From the NCBI GenBank assembly GCA_948146395.1, contig OX411543.1, positions 71,848,948 to 71,912,947 of the forward strand: 64,000 nucleotides of DNA, read 5' to 3'. Every line of letters begins with the position of its first letter. The stretch's first letter is position 1. Under the pieces are notes generated by a model. That model ran no database searches, was not told the origin of the DNA, and saw only the letters and a list, made by a program, of their open reading frames with translations. A program made the translations under genes and the position numbers. Of this stretch, positions 29,619 through 41,657 are shown piece after piece. The stretch is from Fragum whitleyi. Lineage: Eukaryota > Mollusca > Bivalvia > Cardiida > Cardiidae.

Positions 29619-30979
29619 CGCAGATAGGTTGAATATTACGATACAAATTCTTAAAAGTGTGCTTCCTACAAAAGTGTCGATCTATTGCATATCATTTGCA
29701 ATACAGTTGAAGTAGATCTTAAGTGCTATTTTGCCAGTATTAAATTATTTCAAAATCTTTTGATTTTCGACATTTTAACAACACAGTGTCAGCCATATAC
29801 CACTCAACAATCATATTTAGATTTATTCTCTGCACTTCGCCGTCCACTATTATTCATTTTACTGCAAATATTGACTCGATGTTTTTCGTTATTTACTTAT
29901 GATAAAGCCTCGCTCTCATCTTTCACGTTTGCACGTGACCCGCAGCAGTGGTCCACGGCGACCTCTAGTGGCGACAAATGCTTTTCATTTGATAAGTCAC
30001 GATGCAATTATTCATGTTTTTGCTATTTTTGAGCATCCTTTTCTTGCAAAGTGGTGTGTGCTTTCCCCTTGAATGTACGAGTTTTAGAAAAAATATTCTA
30101 AAGTTCTAATACATATTAAATCACAATTTTGCATGTATGGCGAATACTGATCGGTAATTAAATTGCATAATATTCGTGTTTACGAGAAATTCTCTTTACG
30201 TTTTACGTACGTATTGCTCAATTTTCAGCTAAATGTAGATATTTTCATGTCAAATCTAAATATGAAATACGCGCGTGTTGGTTTAAGGAAATCTACCCCC
30301 GCAAATATGATAAAATTATGAAGCTAATTTTCGCAAACATTGAAAGGATTTATATTCGAATATGCAGGAAGGGGCTCGATGTTGGGTGAACGCCCCCCCC
30401 CCCCCCCCCCCCCTGAAATAAAATTCTTATCTCTAAGCTTTCAATGAGAAAGAAGCTCAACCAGCACTGCTTTCTACACACAAAAAAGCAGGGTACAGTT
30501 ATTTAACATTTACTTGTAACTTTTTGTATCGTTTACGCAGGGTCGGATAAGCTAGTCGTTTATTAAACATATTTAACGTGAGAATAATTTAAAGGTTGGG
30601 TCAGTATCCAAACGAGTAGATGTGTCTTTTTAAAGTCAAAATTATTAAGTCGGCTAATAACATGCAGTGTTTCATTTCCATCGAAAGTATGGGCTTGGTA
30701 ATAATAATTTATAATAACAACAAGGTGTCCGAAGGAAAGTTTTAATAGCAAGTACTCGTATACTGCAGCAAAATGCCAAAATTGAAGTCTACAAAGCTGA
30801 GTCAAGTTGTTGATACCGTTGTTATGCAACTACAACTAAACATTGCCACCCTTAAAAAAAGATATAAAGAAAAAAAATCTCTGTATTCTTTGGTGAACCT
30901 TACAAATAAGCAAAAACAACAAACAACAATAAAAAAGAACCATTTCATCAAATATAATGATACTTCCATATAAGTATAG
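29619..30979. other. Intergenic, nothing firm
   Basis: A C21 run lies at 30393-30413. A slightly GC-richer pocket at 29920-30000 has an open frame without recognisable domains. No splice-bounded exon could be supported. Confidence 0.35.
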
Positions 30980-31066
30980 GATAGAAAACGAGTGCCGTGG
31001 TATATGGGAAATAGAGCTATAGGGAGTGTCTATTTCCCATATACCGCGGCACGAGATTTTCTATCT
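30980..31066. repeat. Long near-perfect palindrome
   Basis: Arms of ~36 bp (GATAGAAAACGAGTGCCGTG, then GTATATGGGAAATAGA, against their inverse) flank a 13-nt spacer at about 31016-31028. The arms have only a few mismatches. Probably a short foldback/MITE; no second copy was seen here. Confidence 0.65.
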
Positions 31067-31582
31067 GACTTAGACCATGGCTTTCTTACATTGTCTGTAT
31101 TTTTCCCCAAACCTCTTATCATTGAAGAAACAACACACTACCTTCGTATATCAGTAATTTCAACGCTCGAAGTTGTATATTTGATATATACTTTTGAAAT
31201 ACTGTTCTCTGGTTGGTCAATTCGCTTCAAGCGTGGTCTAAGGGTTATGAAGATGTGCTCATGTAGAGTAACAAATCTATTCCAGGTGTGTAATGCGACA
31301 AATATAAAACCTATTCACGGCAGATAAGACGAAAAATCATGATAAATAGCCTGCCTATTGAAATGCGGAGCGAACATGCGTGACTTATAGGGATATTCCT
31401 TTTTTTTTCACCGTTATATATATCTAACCATTGACAAATAATTCTGCCCCTCAACCTACCCTTCAAATATATGATAATAATCTACGATTTAAGTTTTCTG
31501 TTTGCTCTTTCTGATTCACAGAAATAAACAAATACAATTATACAAATTAAATAATGCACTGCTTAGACTCACATTGGTAAAA
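31067..31582. other. Intergenic, nothing recognised
   Basis: Only chance open frames; no repeats shared with the rest of the window were noticed. Confidence 0.35.
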
Positions 31583-31797
31583 CTGCCATGCGTCCAGGAT
31601 GACGAAACAGTGCAAACTGTTTGCCAATTTTACCCCGCTTTGCACGCAAGCGTACGTGCAAAGCTGAGAATAGTTGACAAACACTTTGCATTTTTTAGTC
31701 ATCCTGAACGCAGGACGCGTTTAAAGCAGGGTAAAATTGGCAAACAGTTTGCACTGTTTTTTCATATTTGAACATATTACATTGAAGGCAGGGCTCG
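31583..31797. mobile_element. MITE-3 copy 3, one and a half units
   Basis: A complete palindromic unit (TGCGTCCAGGATGAC ... GTCATCCTGAACGCAGGA, 31583-31715) is followed by a second right half (TTAAAGCAGGGTAAAATTGG, CAAACAGTTTGCACTGTTT, GGCAGGGC). The two TTTGCCAATTTTACCCCGC / GGGTAAAATTGGCAAAC blocks are exact inverses. This may reflect nested insertion or strand-switch replication. Confidence 0.65.
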
Positions 31798-32496
31798 ACT
31801 ATTTTGTTGTCTGTTTATTCGTGTTTGCAACGTTAAACACATAAGACAATAAGAGTTGTATACGTTGATACGTTGAAGGCAGTTACCTATGTTCAATATT
31901 GTCTATACATGCTCGGAAAAAAATGACATTTCATCGCTAAATTTAGATTTTTACATCTACAATATCTTTTACGCACAGTCCGACTTGCAGTCAAAAAAAT
32001 ATAAACTGCAACAAAGGATTCTTCGTGTTTGACGAAAAAGGAAAACTCGGCGAACGTTTCCTAACATTGCTTTACAGATAGGCCTATCCATAATTGTTTT
32101 CTAATATTTTTCTGACAAGTTAAAAAACCCCTATCCAAACCTTATAAGACTTCTTTTTTTTAAATATTGAAATACGCTAACAAAGTATTCAAAATGAATG
32201 CGAAACTATTTTACCATATTCTTGACCGCGTCGCGTCCGGTCGGATGATGACTTGTTGATGAAAGCACGTGGTTGTGGTTGCCGTTGGTTACATTTTCTT
32301 TGATGGTGTTTCATATTTATGACGATTTACGGCTATTCAATTTTACGACATCGAATAAAACATGAGATTTAGGCCGAAAGTTAGCTTAATGAACAGTTAT
32401 TTTTATACCATTATCAAAAATGCTGCATCCTATTAACGGAAGAGACCGAAGTGCAAGATTTTTTTTTTTAATTTTCGGTGAGTAATTAACTAATAA

Positions 32497-32559
<63 letters not shown>

Positions 32560-33122
32560 ACTACAAAAAACTTAAACCTGACTTGGGTTTAGCATGAAAA
32601 TACGTTTGCAAATCTGAAAATCCGCTTTACACATTATTTAAGAAGACTTTTCAAAAGTATTTTCAAGCAAAAGGGGTGTTGGGCATTAAGCTTTGAGTTT
32701 GGTGGTGGTCTACATAAATCAAAACAACAACAACAACAACAACAACAACTGTATACATGTATGTCATCTTATGAAAATAAATAAGTTCGTTCGAAATCTT
32801 GAGACTTATGTTGTAAACTTGTATGTGTTTCAATGTATGTAGATGTATTATATATAAAGAAAATGAAAAACTTTCACCCTGGAAAGGGTTTTAGTATCGA
32901 CAGTTATTTTAATCTGTATTTTATTCTGTAAGACGCCCAATAAACCCTCAATAAATCAGCCTCATTTACAAACCGTAAATCTTGTTTGAAGCTGAATACA
33001 TCAAATATAATAAAAACAAATATTCAAATGGATGCAGCGTCCATGTCCGTTTACGGAATGTAATTTATATCCGGGTTCAAAATTGAGCTTTGACCACAAA
33101 GTCGCGATTTTTCTTTGGGTCT
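31798..33122. other. Intergenic with microsatellites
   Basis: (TAAA)n at 32496-32562 and (CAA)n at 32721-32750. A GC-richer pocket at 32220-32320 carries no recognisable exon. Confidence 0.45.
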
Positions 33123-33359
33123 TTAACCCTTTGCCGTTTAATACCTGCTTTTTACGTGCCTGTGATTTTATGATTGAGAAAACATTGTGAAAAAAGAAGA
33201 AATTGCTTCTGACAAGCAATTTCTTCTCTTTCCACACTATTTTCTACCCTACTGAATGGTTATTTTTCAAATTAAATCCACTTTAAATTTTCGTCTACAA
33301 AACCTTTGAATTTGGAAAAAATATTTGGTCTAAAATTTTGTAAATCAGGAAAGGGTTAG
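33123..33359. mobile_element. MITE-6a copy 2, TTAA-type ends
   Basis: It starts TTAACCCTTTGCC and ends GAAAGGGTTAG. The interior is almost identical to 12223-12452, including the AGAAGAAATTGCTTCTGACA / AAGCAATTTCTTCT hairpin and the TACGTGCCTGTGATTTTATG block. 237 bp, no coding capacity. The TTAACCC end suggests piggyBac-type mobilisation. Confidence 0.65.
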
Positions 33360-33860
33360 TTTGATTCGGACTCTAGACATGCCTTGCATTAAGGATGACA
33401 ACATTTTCGCAAAAGTTAACAAAAGATTTGTTTAATGCTTTGCAAACGTTTTCAACAAAATTTTATTTCCAATAATCCCTCTTGTTAAAGCTCTGTTTAA
33501 AAGCTCTCAAAATTAAGATTATTCTCGTACCCAGTATGAGGCTACATGTACCTCAGTCTTAGGCTACATGTACCTCAGTCTTAGGCTACATGTACCTCAG
33601 TCTTAGGCTACATGTATCTCGGTTTTAGGCTACATGTACCTCGGTCGAAAAATGATCATTATTTCAACTTCTTGTATTTCAGCACATTTTGAGAGGCGAG
33701 TTAGAACAACCTATATAGATAGCTCGGATATACTGATAAATATCAAATAAAAAACATTATTTTCGTGTGTAAGAAACGGACATCAAACTTTGAATAAAGA
33801 ATTTTTCAAAGGAAAATCGACGGCAAAGAGACCTTTACTCTGCAATACCCAGATACATAC
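33360..33860. repeat. Spacer with a five-copy 22-bp minisatellite
   Basis: 33539-33646 holds five copies of GGCTACATGTACCTCAGTCTT plus A, the last two slightly changed (CTCGGTTTT, CTCGGTCG). Each contains the palindrome ACATGT. The copies abut directly, so this is a minisatellite, not a CRISPR. A pyrimidine tract ending TTGTATTTCAG at ~33680 resembles a splice acceptor but opens no long frame. Confidence 0.6.
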
Positions 33861-34064
33861 GGAAATTGCTGACGCAATTCGGTGACGTCATTTCCTTTTA
33901 CCTTGATTTGCCCGGATCGCCATTCAAACTGTATCTACCAACGTCGACGGAGTTTGGGCCTTCCTGGCCGTTGGAAGGTTGCATGGACCCTGCCTATATA
34001 CATGCCAACCCAAATCCGAATCCAAGCTTTCAAGAAGCCCTCTATGATAATTCCTTTCCGACCG
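33861..34064 (+). CDS. Candidate host exon with splice donor (unassigned)
   Basis: An open frame that begins well upstream of this point runs in frame to ACCG at 34064, directly before GTAAGTCAG, a near-perfect 5' splice donor. The encoded segment includes LDLPGSPFKLYLP and a short NPNPNP run. Its base composition is less AT-rich than its surroundings, and a second frame is also open. I do not recognise the protein. No upstream acceptor or downstream exon could be tied to it, and the region to the right is filled with MITEs. It could be a real internal or first exon of a host gene, or chance. Confidence 0.25.
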
Positions 34065-34259
34065 GTAAGTCAGCATTTTTCTCTTTTGAATTTTAGGTAA
34101 CAGTTTATTTCTTTAGCTGATAAGTGTCGTCTATGACTTAGATTTCAGAATCTGAAATCGTGAAATCCCAACTCTTTCCCCTCTTTTTTAAGCTTGAAAA
34201 TGATTTCATGGAAGCGTTACGAGGACAGACTTTAGTAAGTCGTAGGTGCATCCATGCAT

Positions 34260-34530
34260 ATATGTGACCCGTCTCGCGAAAAGGGACCATCTGGGAAGTG
34301 CGTAATGTGTCGATCCTAGTCAGACTGCGCGGGTTACGTAGGCTGACTAGGATCGAAACTTTTTGCATTTTTCTGATTTTCTGAATCTAGAAGGATTCTA
34401 GAATCTACCTTCCAGTGAAAGAATTTTTGAAATGCGACATCAGGTTGACCTCTCCTGGAACAAATCACTTTTTTCTCGATTTCATTTTACGGAGTTCCGA
34501 GATGGTCCCTTTTCGCGTGACAGGTCTACG
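34260..34530. mobile_element. MITE-8 copy 1
   Basis: GTGACCCGTCTCGCGAAAAG at the left and CTTTTCGCGTGACAGGTC at the right are inverted repeats, followed inward by GGGACCATCT and its inverse. An inner hairpin CGATCCTAGTCAG / CTGACTAGGATCG lies at 34311-34351. About 270 bp, no protein. Confidence 0.65.
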
Positions 34531-34669
34531 ATTTTTCAACAGTATTGCACTGGGTCCTAGGTTAAAAAGGTCTTCTGTTTCATACTCAAATGAAGCACCT
34601 GTTAAATAGTAACACAGAAGGAAAAAATCGTCTTGTGCGAAACTAGAAGGCTTGCGGCTTTGATATTTG

Positions 34670-34807
34670 ACCTGCCCTGCGTGCAGAATGACAAATCTGT
34701 GCAAACTGTGTGCCAATATTATCCCGCTTTGCATGTGCATCTGTTTGCAATGCTGGATAAAATTGAAACACAGTTTGCAACGTTCGGTCATCCTGAACGC
34801 AGGAATG
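34670..34807. mobile_element. MITE-3 copy 4
   Basis: CCCTGCGTGCAGAATGAC ... GGTCATCCTGAACGCAGG ends, with TGTGCAAACTGTGTGCCAAT and its partner inside. One palindromic unit of ~138 bp. Confidence 0.6.
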
Positions 34808-35098
34808 TTATGAGTTTGTTCATATCGTGTCTCCTGGAGCATTTTTTGTGCTCTATACGGGCGCACCAATATTCAAGTAGAAAGAAATAAAGTAATAGTT
34901 TTCTTCTCTAAAAGACGGAGGGCTTTTTCCCTCGCAAGTACATTCAATAACAATATAGAATGCTTCTATTTTTTATCATGACCCTTACATCATTTCCATG
35001 CTCTGCTCTGACACACCACTGTTTAAAGGGACAAAAAAATTCAGTATTCCGTTGTGCTTTTTCTGAACTCAGACTCCTACCTAAGGGGGATGGCTATT

Positions 35099-35242
35099 TA
35101 AGGTAATGGGCCCGTAATAGTTTTGATCTTTAACAGTGTTAACCGAGGTTTTCACACTGATATTCATTAGGAAAACTCGGTCAACATTGTGAAAGATTAT
35201 ATGGTCCGAAATGTTGCGGAACTATTACTGGTTCACTACCTG
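35099..35242. mobile_element. MITE-2 copy 2
   Basis: TTAAGGTAATGGGCCCGTAAT at the left pairs with TTACTGGTTCACTACCT at the right. The inner palindrome GTTAACCGAGGTTTTC / GAAAACTCGGTCAAC is conserved. Confidence 0.65.
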
Positions 35243-35369
35243 TATATTAGTATTCTCCAGTAGAATTTTTACCAATACATGAGATATCCTAACAATCAAA
35301 TAGTTCCATCATGAAGAGCGATCGATTAGGTTAATCTTTTTAACAAAAGGCAGGTTTTAAAAAACCATT

Positions 35370-35600
35370 CGCTATGACTTTTCCGTAAACTGGAAAGAAC
35401 TACAGACGTAAAAGTAGTAATTTGGAGTGATTTTTTTTTTTTTTTTGGTTATTCGACTTCTGCAGGTGGCAATTGGGTCAGTGCGCGTTAAGAAAAAAAT
35501 CGCTAATGTTGTCCGATCGTCTATGAAGATCTTTAGGGCATATCAAAATTTGATTAACAATACTGCGTTTTGTTATCTAAATTTTGCCTAGTTTTTAATC
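35370..35600 (+). repeat. First half of a dispersed repeat, split by insertions
   Basis: Shares AGACGTAA-AGTAGTAATTT, TTCCGATCGTC-like, AAGATCTTT-GGGCATA and ACTGCGTTTTGTTAT with 12660-12870 in the same order. The part that follows it at 12.9 kb is found here only at 37655, ~2 kb downstream. Confidence 0.55.
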
Positions 35601-35607
35601 CCTCGAT

Positions 35608-36395
35608 GATTTTTAGCTCCAATGGGCAAAGTCCAGCGGGACTATTGTCGTGGCCTGGTGTCCGTTGTAAGTGCGTCCGTGCGTCCGTGACTTTATCTTT
35701 AAACATCTTCTACTCTGAAACCACTGGGCCAATTTCAATGAAACTTTACCAGAATGTTCCTTGGACGACGCGAATTTCTGATTGACCCATAAATATGGGC
35801 GTGGCAGAACGGGGCTTTTTTTTGTCCGAAATCTTTTCCTCCTGAGCCACGGGGATAATTTCAATGAAACTTTACCAGAATGTTCCTTTGGTTATCCTTT
35901 TTTCAGCCGAATTCTTTTAACGACATCTCCTCCTGTACCATAGGGCCAATTTCAATGAAACTTTACCAAAATGTTCCTTTGGTTATCCTTTTAAAAAATG
36001 TTCACGAAATTTTGATTGGCCGATAAATATGGACGTGGCAAGGTGGGGCTTATTTTGAGCCCAAAATCTTTGAACGACATCTCGTCCTGACTTGGCCAAT
36101 TTCAGTGAATCTCAACAAGAATGTTCCTTGGGTTATCCTTTTAAAAAATGTTCACAAAATTATGATTGGCCCATAAATATGGGCGTGGCAAGGTGGGGCT
36201 TATTTTGAGTCTCCTCAGTAATGAATGGGTTGGCAGTGTCTATTGTCACTTTAAATTCTTGAAATAACGTCCCCTCTTCAACAATTAGGTAAATGTGAAT
36301 GAAACTTTGTCAGAAAGTTACTTGAATGAGATCCACTGGACCAATTAAATTCAGCTGAACGGTTTAGGGCCATTCAGGCCCCTTGTTTCTTTGTA
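35608..36395 (+). repeat. Tandem-core (pearl/HINE-like) element with head and tail
   Basis: The head TTTTTAGCTCCAATGGGC is followed by a GTGCGTCCGTGCGTCCG run. Units start near 35709, 35839, 35926 and 36079 and carry ATGAAACTTTACCAGAATG, CCATAAATATGGGCGTGGCA and GGGGCTTATTTTGAG. The tail GGTTTAGGGCCATTCAGGCC plus CCTTGTTT closes it. Unit lengths vary by deletion. Confidence 0.65.
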
Positions 36396-36548
36396 GTCTG
36401 CTAATACTTTTTGGAATTCAGATCAATTAAAAAAATTGTCAGGTAATGGGTGAAATAAAATTTATTTAACAATTTGAGTTTAATCAGTGTGGTTTCTTTT
36501 TTAAATTGATATATAAATAGTCTTCTATTATGTAATTTTACATATTAG

Positions 36549-37464
36549 ATGAAGTCCGTTTGACTTCTATATGAACCGACCTTTTCACCAATAGCATAAA
36601 ATCGAGTTTGAATGAAGAATTTGGATGTGGTAAAATCTTAATTTTAGTTTAATACCATTCAAAAAAATATTTTTTGAAAATAAAATGACTTCAAAATAAT
36701 GATTTTGTCTATCTAGTTAATGTTAATATTTTAGCATTTTCCTCTCTTAAACACGAGGGGTGAAGAAGGCTGTTTAATCGTAACAAGATGTAAATATATC
36801 GTAAAAACACGTGGTTTTTTACTAAACATTTGACAGAAGAAATGTCCATTATTCCTTATTTGGACATGCTGATTAGCATATCGACGGTCATGTCATCCAA
36901 AACTTAAATATCACGTGAATTGTACCGTTATTACTCGCCTGCTTATCTAGTTTTCCTCGTGAAATTCACAACGACTTAGTTAAAAATGCTTTTTGATTGG
37001 TCTAAATATGTGAATATAGGGTTCGTCTCAGAATAGATAAGAACAATTATCATTTATCTCGCTAAATGGTTTTTAGACAAAGAGACAATACACTCAAATT
37101 TGATATTCAAAAGAATTAAAAATCGTCGATAAAATAAATTTTATAAAAATACTCGATTTAATACCAAAACGACTCATTTAAAATCATTTACTTTTGACTC
37201 GGTCCCTATGCAAATCAGAACTATTTTTGGTTGGGCAAGTCGCTGTTCCGTTTAATGCAGACACAAGAGGGTATGAAAGGCTGGAAGTGTACATGTAGAC
37301 GGACGGACAAAATCATTATTTTACGTTAAAAAATTCTGAAAAACATGATTCGTCATGGTATTAGATGGAAAATATGAAATGAAAAGAAAAAAAATACATT
37401 TCATTTATTAATTTCTGAGATTTTCGGCGAAATGTTGGTCCATATAGAAGTCAAACGGACTATA
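36549..37464 (-). mobile_element. MITE-5 (~917 bp inverted-repeat element), copy 1
   Basis: The terminal inverted repeats are GAAGTCCGTTTGACTTCTATAT at the left and ATATAGAAGTCAAACGGACTA at the right. It is the reverse complement of 61821-62738 and almost exactly the same length. Shared interior words include ACACGTGGTTTTT, ATTAGCATATCGACGGTCATG and GTATGAAAGGCTG-type blocks. TATA or TA at the outer edge suggests a Tc1/mariner-type target duplication (inference). No transposase frame, so non-autonomous. Confidence 0.7.
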
Positions 37465-37559
37465 TACTAGTATGTGTTCACTTCTGATAGCTTGTAATTA
37501 AGTATCAATTTGGAAAAGAAATGTCAGAATTCCTTCTGAATGATGGTAATTTGCATTAC

Positions 37560-37780
37560 CTTTTATTTTCAATATTTCTCTTCCAAACCTTGAGATGTTT
37601 AAGCCAGTTGAACGATACAGGCCCTCTTGGGTCTCTTGTTTAATGTTGTCTTGATGATTGTGACGTCATGTAAACCCACGTGTCAAACGATGCACTTTGA
37701 CGGCTGCATTCTTATTATTCCCGTGGTAAGTTTAGTAGAATCGCCGAGGGTGTCCGGTTCAAACCACGGGAACGATACAT
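37560..37780 (+). repeat. Tandem-core tail, then second half of the split repeat
   Basis: TTAAGCCAGTTGAACGATACA then GGCCCTCTTGGGTCTCTTGTT (to ~37641) is a second pearl/HINE-like tail. From 37655, GTGACGTCATGTAAACCCACG plus TG and TTATTATTCCCG ... TAGAATCGCCGA match 12915-13030. Together with 35370-35600 this shows an older repeat interrupted by ~2 kb of younger elements. Confidence 0.5.
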
Positions 37781-39237
37781 GTCCACGGAAAGGACGCAAC
37801 ACTGTAATCAATAAACACTCGAGTGTCGTTTAGAAACTTATAACATTCGGGCAATCTGCGCCTATAAATAATCAAAGATGTCATCATTTACCCGTGATAT
37901 TCGGCCTGTTAAATGTTTACCAAGGTTGACAAATGACTGAGCGATTTCATCATGGATTACAGTGGATAAGGTGCATCTTTTGTGCGGTTATCCATTTGTA
38001 TATCGTTGATCATATTTACGAGGTAACCAGCAGGAAGTTTGGAACTTTGGCCGTACTTATGTCGTTTTATACGGACTTAATTTCTTTGGATCGCTTCAAA
38101 AGAATTCGGCGAATCGGCTGTGCAATTTGATTTGTCAGATATTATTTGAGTTATACATATTTTTTTTTTTTTTTTTTTTTAATTTCTCCCTACTTAGATT
38201 TCTGGATTTTGATTGGTTGAAATACTGGTTTCATTCAACAATTTTGACCAGTGGGCTATCGCACAAAGTAGTCCGATAACTTGAAATCGGTCTCAATATT
38301 GAAAACCTATGACCTTTTTGCTTCATTCTTCGCGAATAAATAATGATATTTAATAAGAGTCTCCATCTCTTAAAATGTAAAAAGTACATGTTTTCTAGGC
38401 TGCTCGTTAGGTCCACCGCAAAAGTTCATAAGTAGATTGCCCTGCTATGTTTGTTCAAAATGGTCTGAATGAGAGTAGTAATGGTAACTTTAAACAATTT
38501 TTTTATAACGGCTGACCGTCAAAGACTGATAGCAAAGGGGAAATGATAATAGCCACAGGACGCGCGACGTAAATAGGTCACTCTTACTGGGGCTATGATA
38601 GAAATATCGGTTAGCTTTCACAAGTTTTTGAATTTGGAAAATGTATTATGATATTGGCAAATGTTCTTTATAAAATATCCCTTTTCCATAATGGTTTGGC
38701 TATCCTGTTTTGAGATTGGCCTCTAATGTCATGCAAGTGTTTGTGCTCATCTAGCGCTTTAATTTGATATATTGTTTAGCTGGGAAACTGTCTTTTTTGT
38801 TAATAGAAGTAAGCATTCAATTTAGTCCCCAAACTCATAACATGAACCTTTATTCTATTTACGAAAATGATTCCTTGGTAACCCTGTATCAGTCTGCAAA
38901 CTATTAGTATGATTTCATGCGAATCATACCTTTTGTAAGCGGAGGTCAATTTCATACAGTTTTTTTTTTGTGAGATTCTTTTCTTAGAAGCTAAAGCTTG
39001 CATGGATGTTTTAATCTCACAATATTTATCTCAGGTGACCCTTCAATAGAAGGAATATAATAATATATATTACGATATTGAAAATCATCCCATTTTTAAG
39101 CAGAGTTTGTTTCCATATGTGAAAAAAGCCTATCAACATTTTAAAGAAATGATACTTGGGTGGCTTTTAATTTGGGTGACAAGAAAAGATTGATTGGTCG
39201 GAATGCCTTGGTATTATCGATTGACCACGTTTCCATA
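37781..39237. other. Intergenic, nothing recognised
   Basis: A poly-T tract lies at 38159-38181. Short frames only. Confidence 0.4.
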
Positions 39238-39317
39238 TCGAGGGGTCAGCACAAGACTGCACTAAGTGCATATACAATGTATTTACACTTAGTACAGTCT
39301 TGCACTGAACCCTCGAT
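39238..39317. repeat. Palindrome, ~80 bp
   Basis: CGAGGGGTCAGCACAAGACTG ... CAGTCTTGCACTGAACCCTCG as outer arms and ACTAAGTGCATATACA / TGTATTTACACTTAGT as inner arms. Likely a short foldback element; no second copy was found. Confidence 0.6.
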
Positions 39318-40989
39318 ATAATGCCTATATTGAATAGATTTTCAAATATCGCCTTACTATGCGAACAGGGACGTTAACAATATGCACTTTTAGTGCTTTG
39401 ATTGATGATACTCTACCTAAAATACGCTATATTATCAACTGGATTGGTTGATTATAGATTAATTTACGATATGAAAAGATCATACCGATTCGAAACATGA
39501 TCAGGGGCGGTCTTCGCGTAAAACAACAACAACAACTACTACAATCCATATTTTCTGGAATTTTGCCTTTTGGAATACTACCGTCGTAACAGAAGGGGGT
39601 GGTTAGCAATTGTATTCTCGATCGCTAGGTATATCTGACTTTTCTTTTTGAAAGAATGTTTTACGGATAAAAAGTTTCGAAACTTACGTTTGCTATGGTA
39701 GACGGGTTAATTTATATTTTATCTGTTAAGTCATGGCCATTGAAAACTACCATAACGATAACTCTGTGGTATCTACGAGTACTATAACATCCCAACCTTT
39801 CTCTTTTGAATAGAAAATTGATGATCTGAAATGCGTCAAAATTCAGGACGTTTTTTGTCGACAATAGGCTATCTCTGTGTGTAGGATGCAAGAACGTAAG
39901 CGAAGGTTTCAGAAAGTGTACCCGGCACCTTTTCGCAAACCTTTTCTTTTTTTTTCTATTCTGTTCTACTGATTATGAAGTTTGTTTAAAAATATGTAAA
40001 TGTCAATTTGCGATTGGACACTGCATATCAATTCCAATAATTTCACTTGTTCTTAAACAGATACTGAGCATCTATTAAAGTCACACGTATGACATATGAA
40101 TCAATCTGAAACTGTATAGGAATCCGTCTGTCTGTTTTTGTTAATAAAGTGCATATATAGTTAAGACTCTTATCAGATGCACAAGCTAATATGTGTCTTT
40201 GCTTCATGATGAGCACATATATGCAACTGTTATAAACGTTAAACACGTACTTGACTGATATATCTAGAAATTAATTATAAAAACAATCTTAGAATTTCAA
40301 TAGCTTGTCAGAATAAGCTGCAATAATCAAGTCATCTCTAATCTGTAGTCAAATTTTCTTTGCCATCTTGCAGACTCTTTCATACAGAAAAACTCCCAGA
40401 CGTATTTTCTTGTTTATAGAAAAAAATCTAACAAATACTCGAGATGCCACGATGTCCACTGAACTGTTCGTTAATGCACATCTCCACCTTCAAGCCATAG
40501 TTTGACGACTTGTGCTTGAATTAATACGCTAGTAGCTCGTCTTGGGCACCCTGCACATCTTGTATTGGTGATCAAGCGAATAATTAACTCTTTAACTTTC
40601 TAACGAGAGAGTTTTTCAAGGGTCGCAGTAAAATATTTTGAATGAAAGTATACTAGATAGTTTTTTTCTTTTAATTGACGAAGAACAGCACCGTTCTTCA
40701 CCGTTAGCAAAGTCTCTGAAAAAGTGGACATTTTAACCAAAATTTTTGACAAGCAATATCTCCCTTAGCAACAATTTTGGGTTAAATTGACGGAGAATAG
40801 AATGGCCATGCGTTGTTCAGGGAGTGACAAAACCATTTCAGATGGAACGTGAATTGTGCAACTATCAGATAACCATTTTTATATACATGTACTATTTTTG
40901 TAGTTTTTCATTGGAATGAAATAATTTCACCGGTCATACATTGTTCTGAATTTAGCCTTGCTCGTCCAAACAATATCATGATATTCAAT
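39318..40989. other. AT-rich intergenic DNA, nothing recognised
   Basis: No gene, RNA gene or shared repeat seen; a short ACAACAACAACAACTACTAC tract lies at ~39524. Confidence 0.4.
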
Positions 40990-41227
40990 GAGCCTGTGCA
41001 TGACATTTTCAACAGTTTTAAAATGGCACTAAGTAAAGACTCTAGCCAGCCTGTGCATCCGCACAGGCTGACCAGATTCCTCACTTTGTTCTTTGTAGAT
41101 AGATAAGGTCTTGAAATATCTCTAGACAGTCTGGTAATCTTCTAATTAAACTATGTGGCTGTCTAGGCTGGTGAATGCTGTTCCGTTACGCACATGTCAA
41201 CATGTTGGAAATATCACGCACAGGCTC
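40990..41227. mobile_element. MITE-4 copy 2
   Basis: GAGCCTGTGCATGACATTTTC ... GAAATATCACGCACAGGCTC ends, 238 bp, essentially the same length as the copy at 15672. AGCCTGTGCATCCGCACAGGCT near 41048 is a further inner palindrome. Confidence 0.65.
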
Positions 41228-41657
41228 AAATGTATTTTTGACCGAAAAGGATAAAAAAATCCTCAGAATTTAGATTAAGTGTTAAAAGGCCCAGTGGCGA
41301 CTGGAGGCAATGCCAAATGAATTTATGACCCATACTCAAAGACCACCTCTGAACTGTGGCCCGCACTCCGCAATGTTCCATGAAATTTTAAAAACCCTCA
41401 TTAGCTATTTTTCTTCTTTTGTCAAATTGACACGGAGGGGTGTCCTGTGTTTTGTTATATCAGTCGTATTTGTATTCAGACAATAATGTTCTTGATGTTG
41501 TGGCGTTAAAAAGTGACATTTATTTCCCTGAACCAATTTTTCTCAATGAAATTATGAATTTGTGTAGGCTAGGTACAGTAGTTTGACCCCCTTGACTTAT
41601 CATCAGCTACACCTTTCATCCGGAGGAAGGTGTTTTGACGTTGTCAGTCCGTCCACT
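41228..41657. other. Intergenic, nothing recognised
   Basis: No structure beyond chance frames. Confidence 0.35.

Noticed and set aside
29685..30032. Plus-strand 115-codon frame
   Set aside because: Cys/Phe/Ser-rich translation of AT-rich DNA with no family resemblance and no ATG with context support.
33539..33646. CRISPR-like array
   Set aside because: The 22-bp units abut without spacers in a eukaryotic context; this is a minisatellite.
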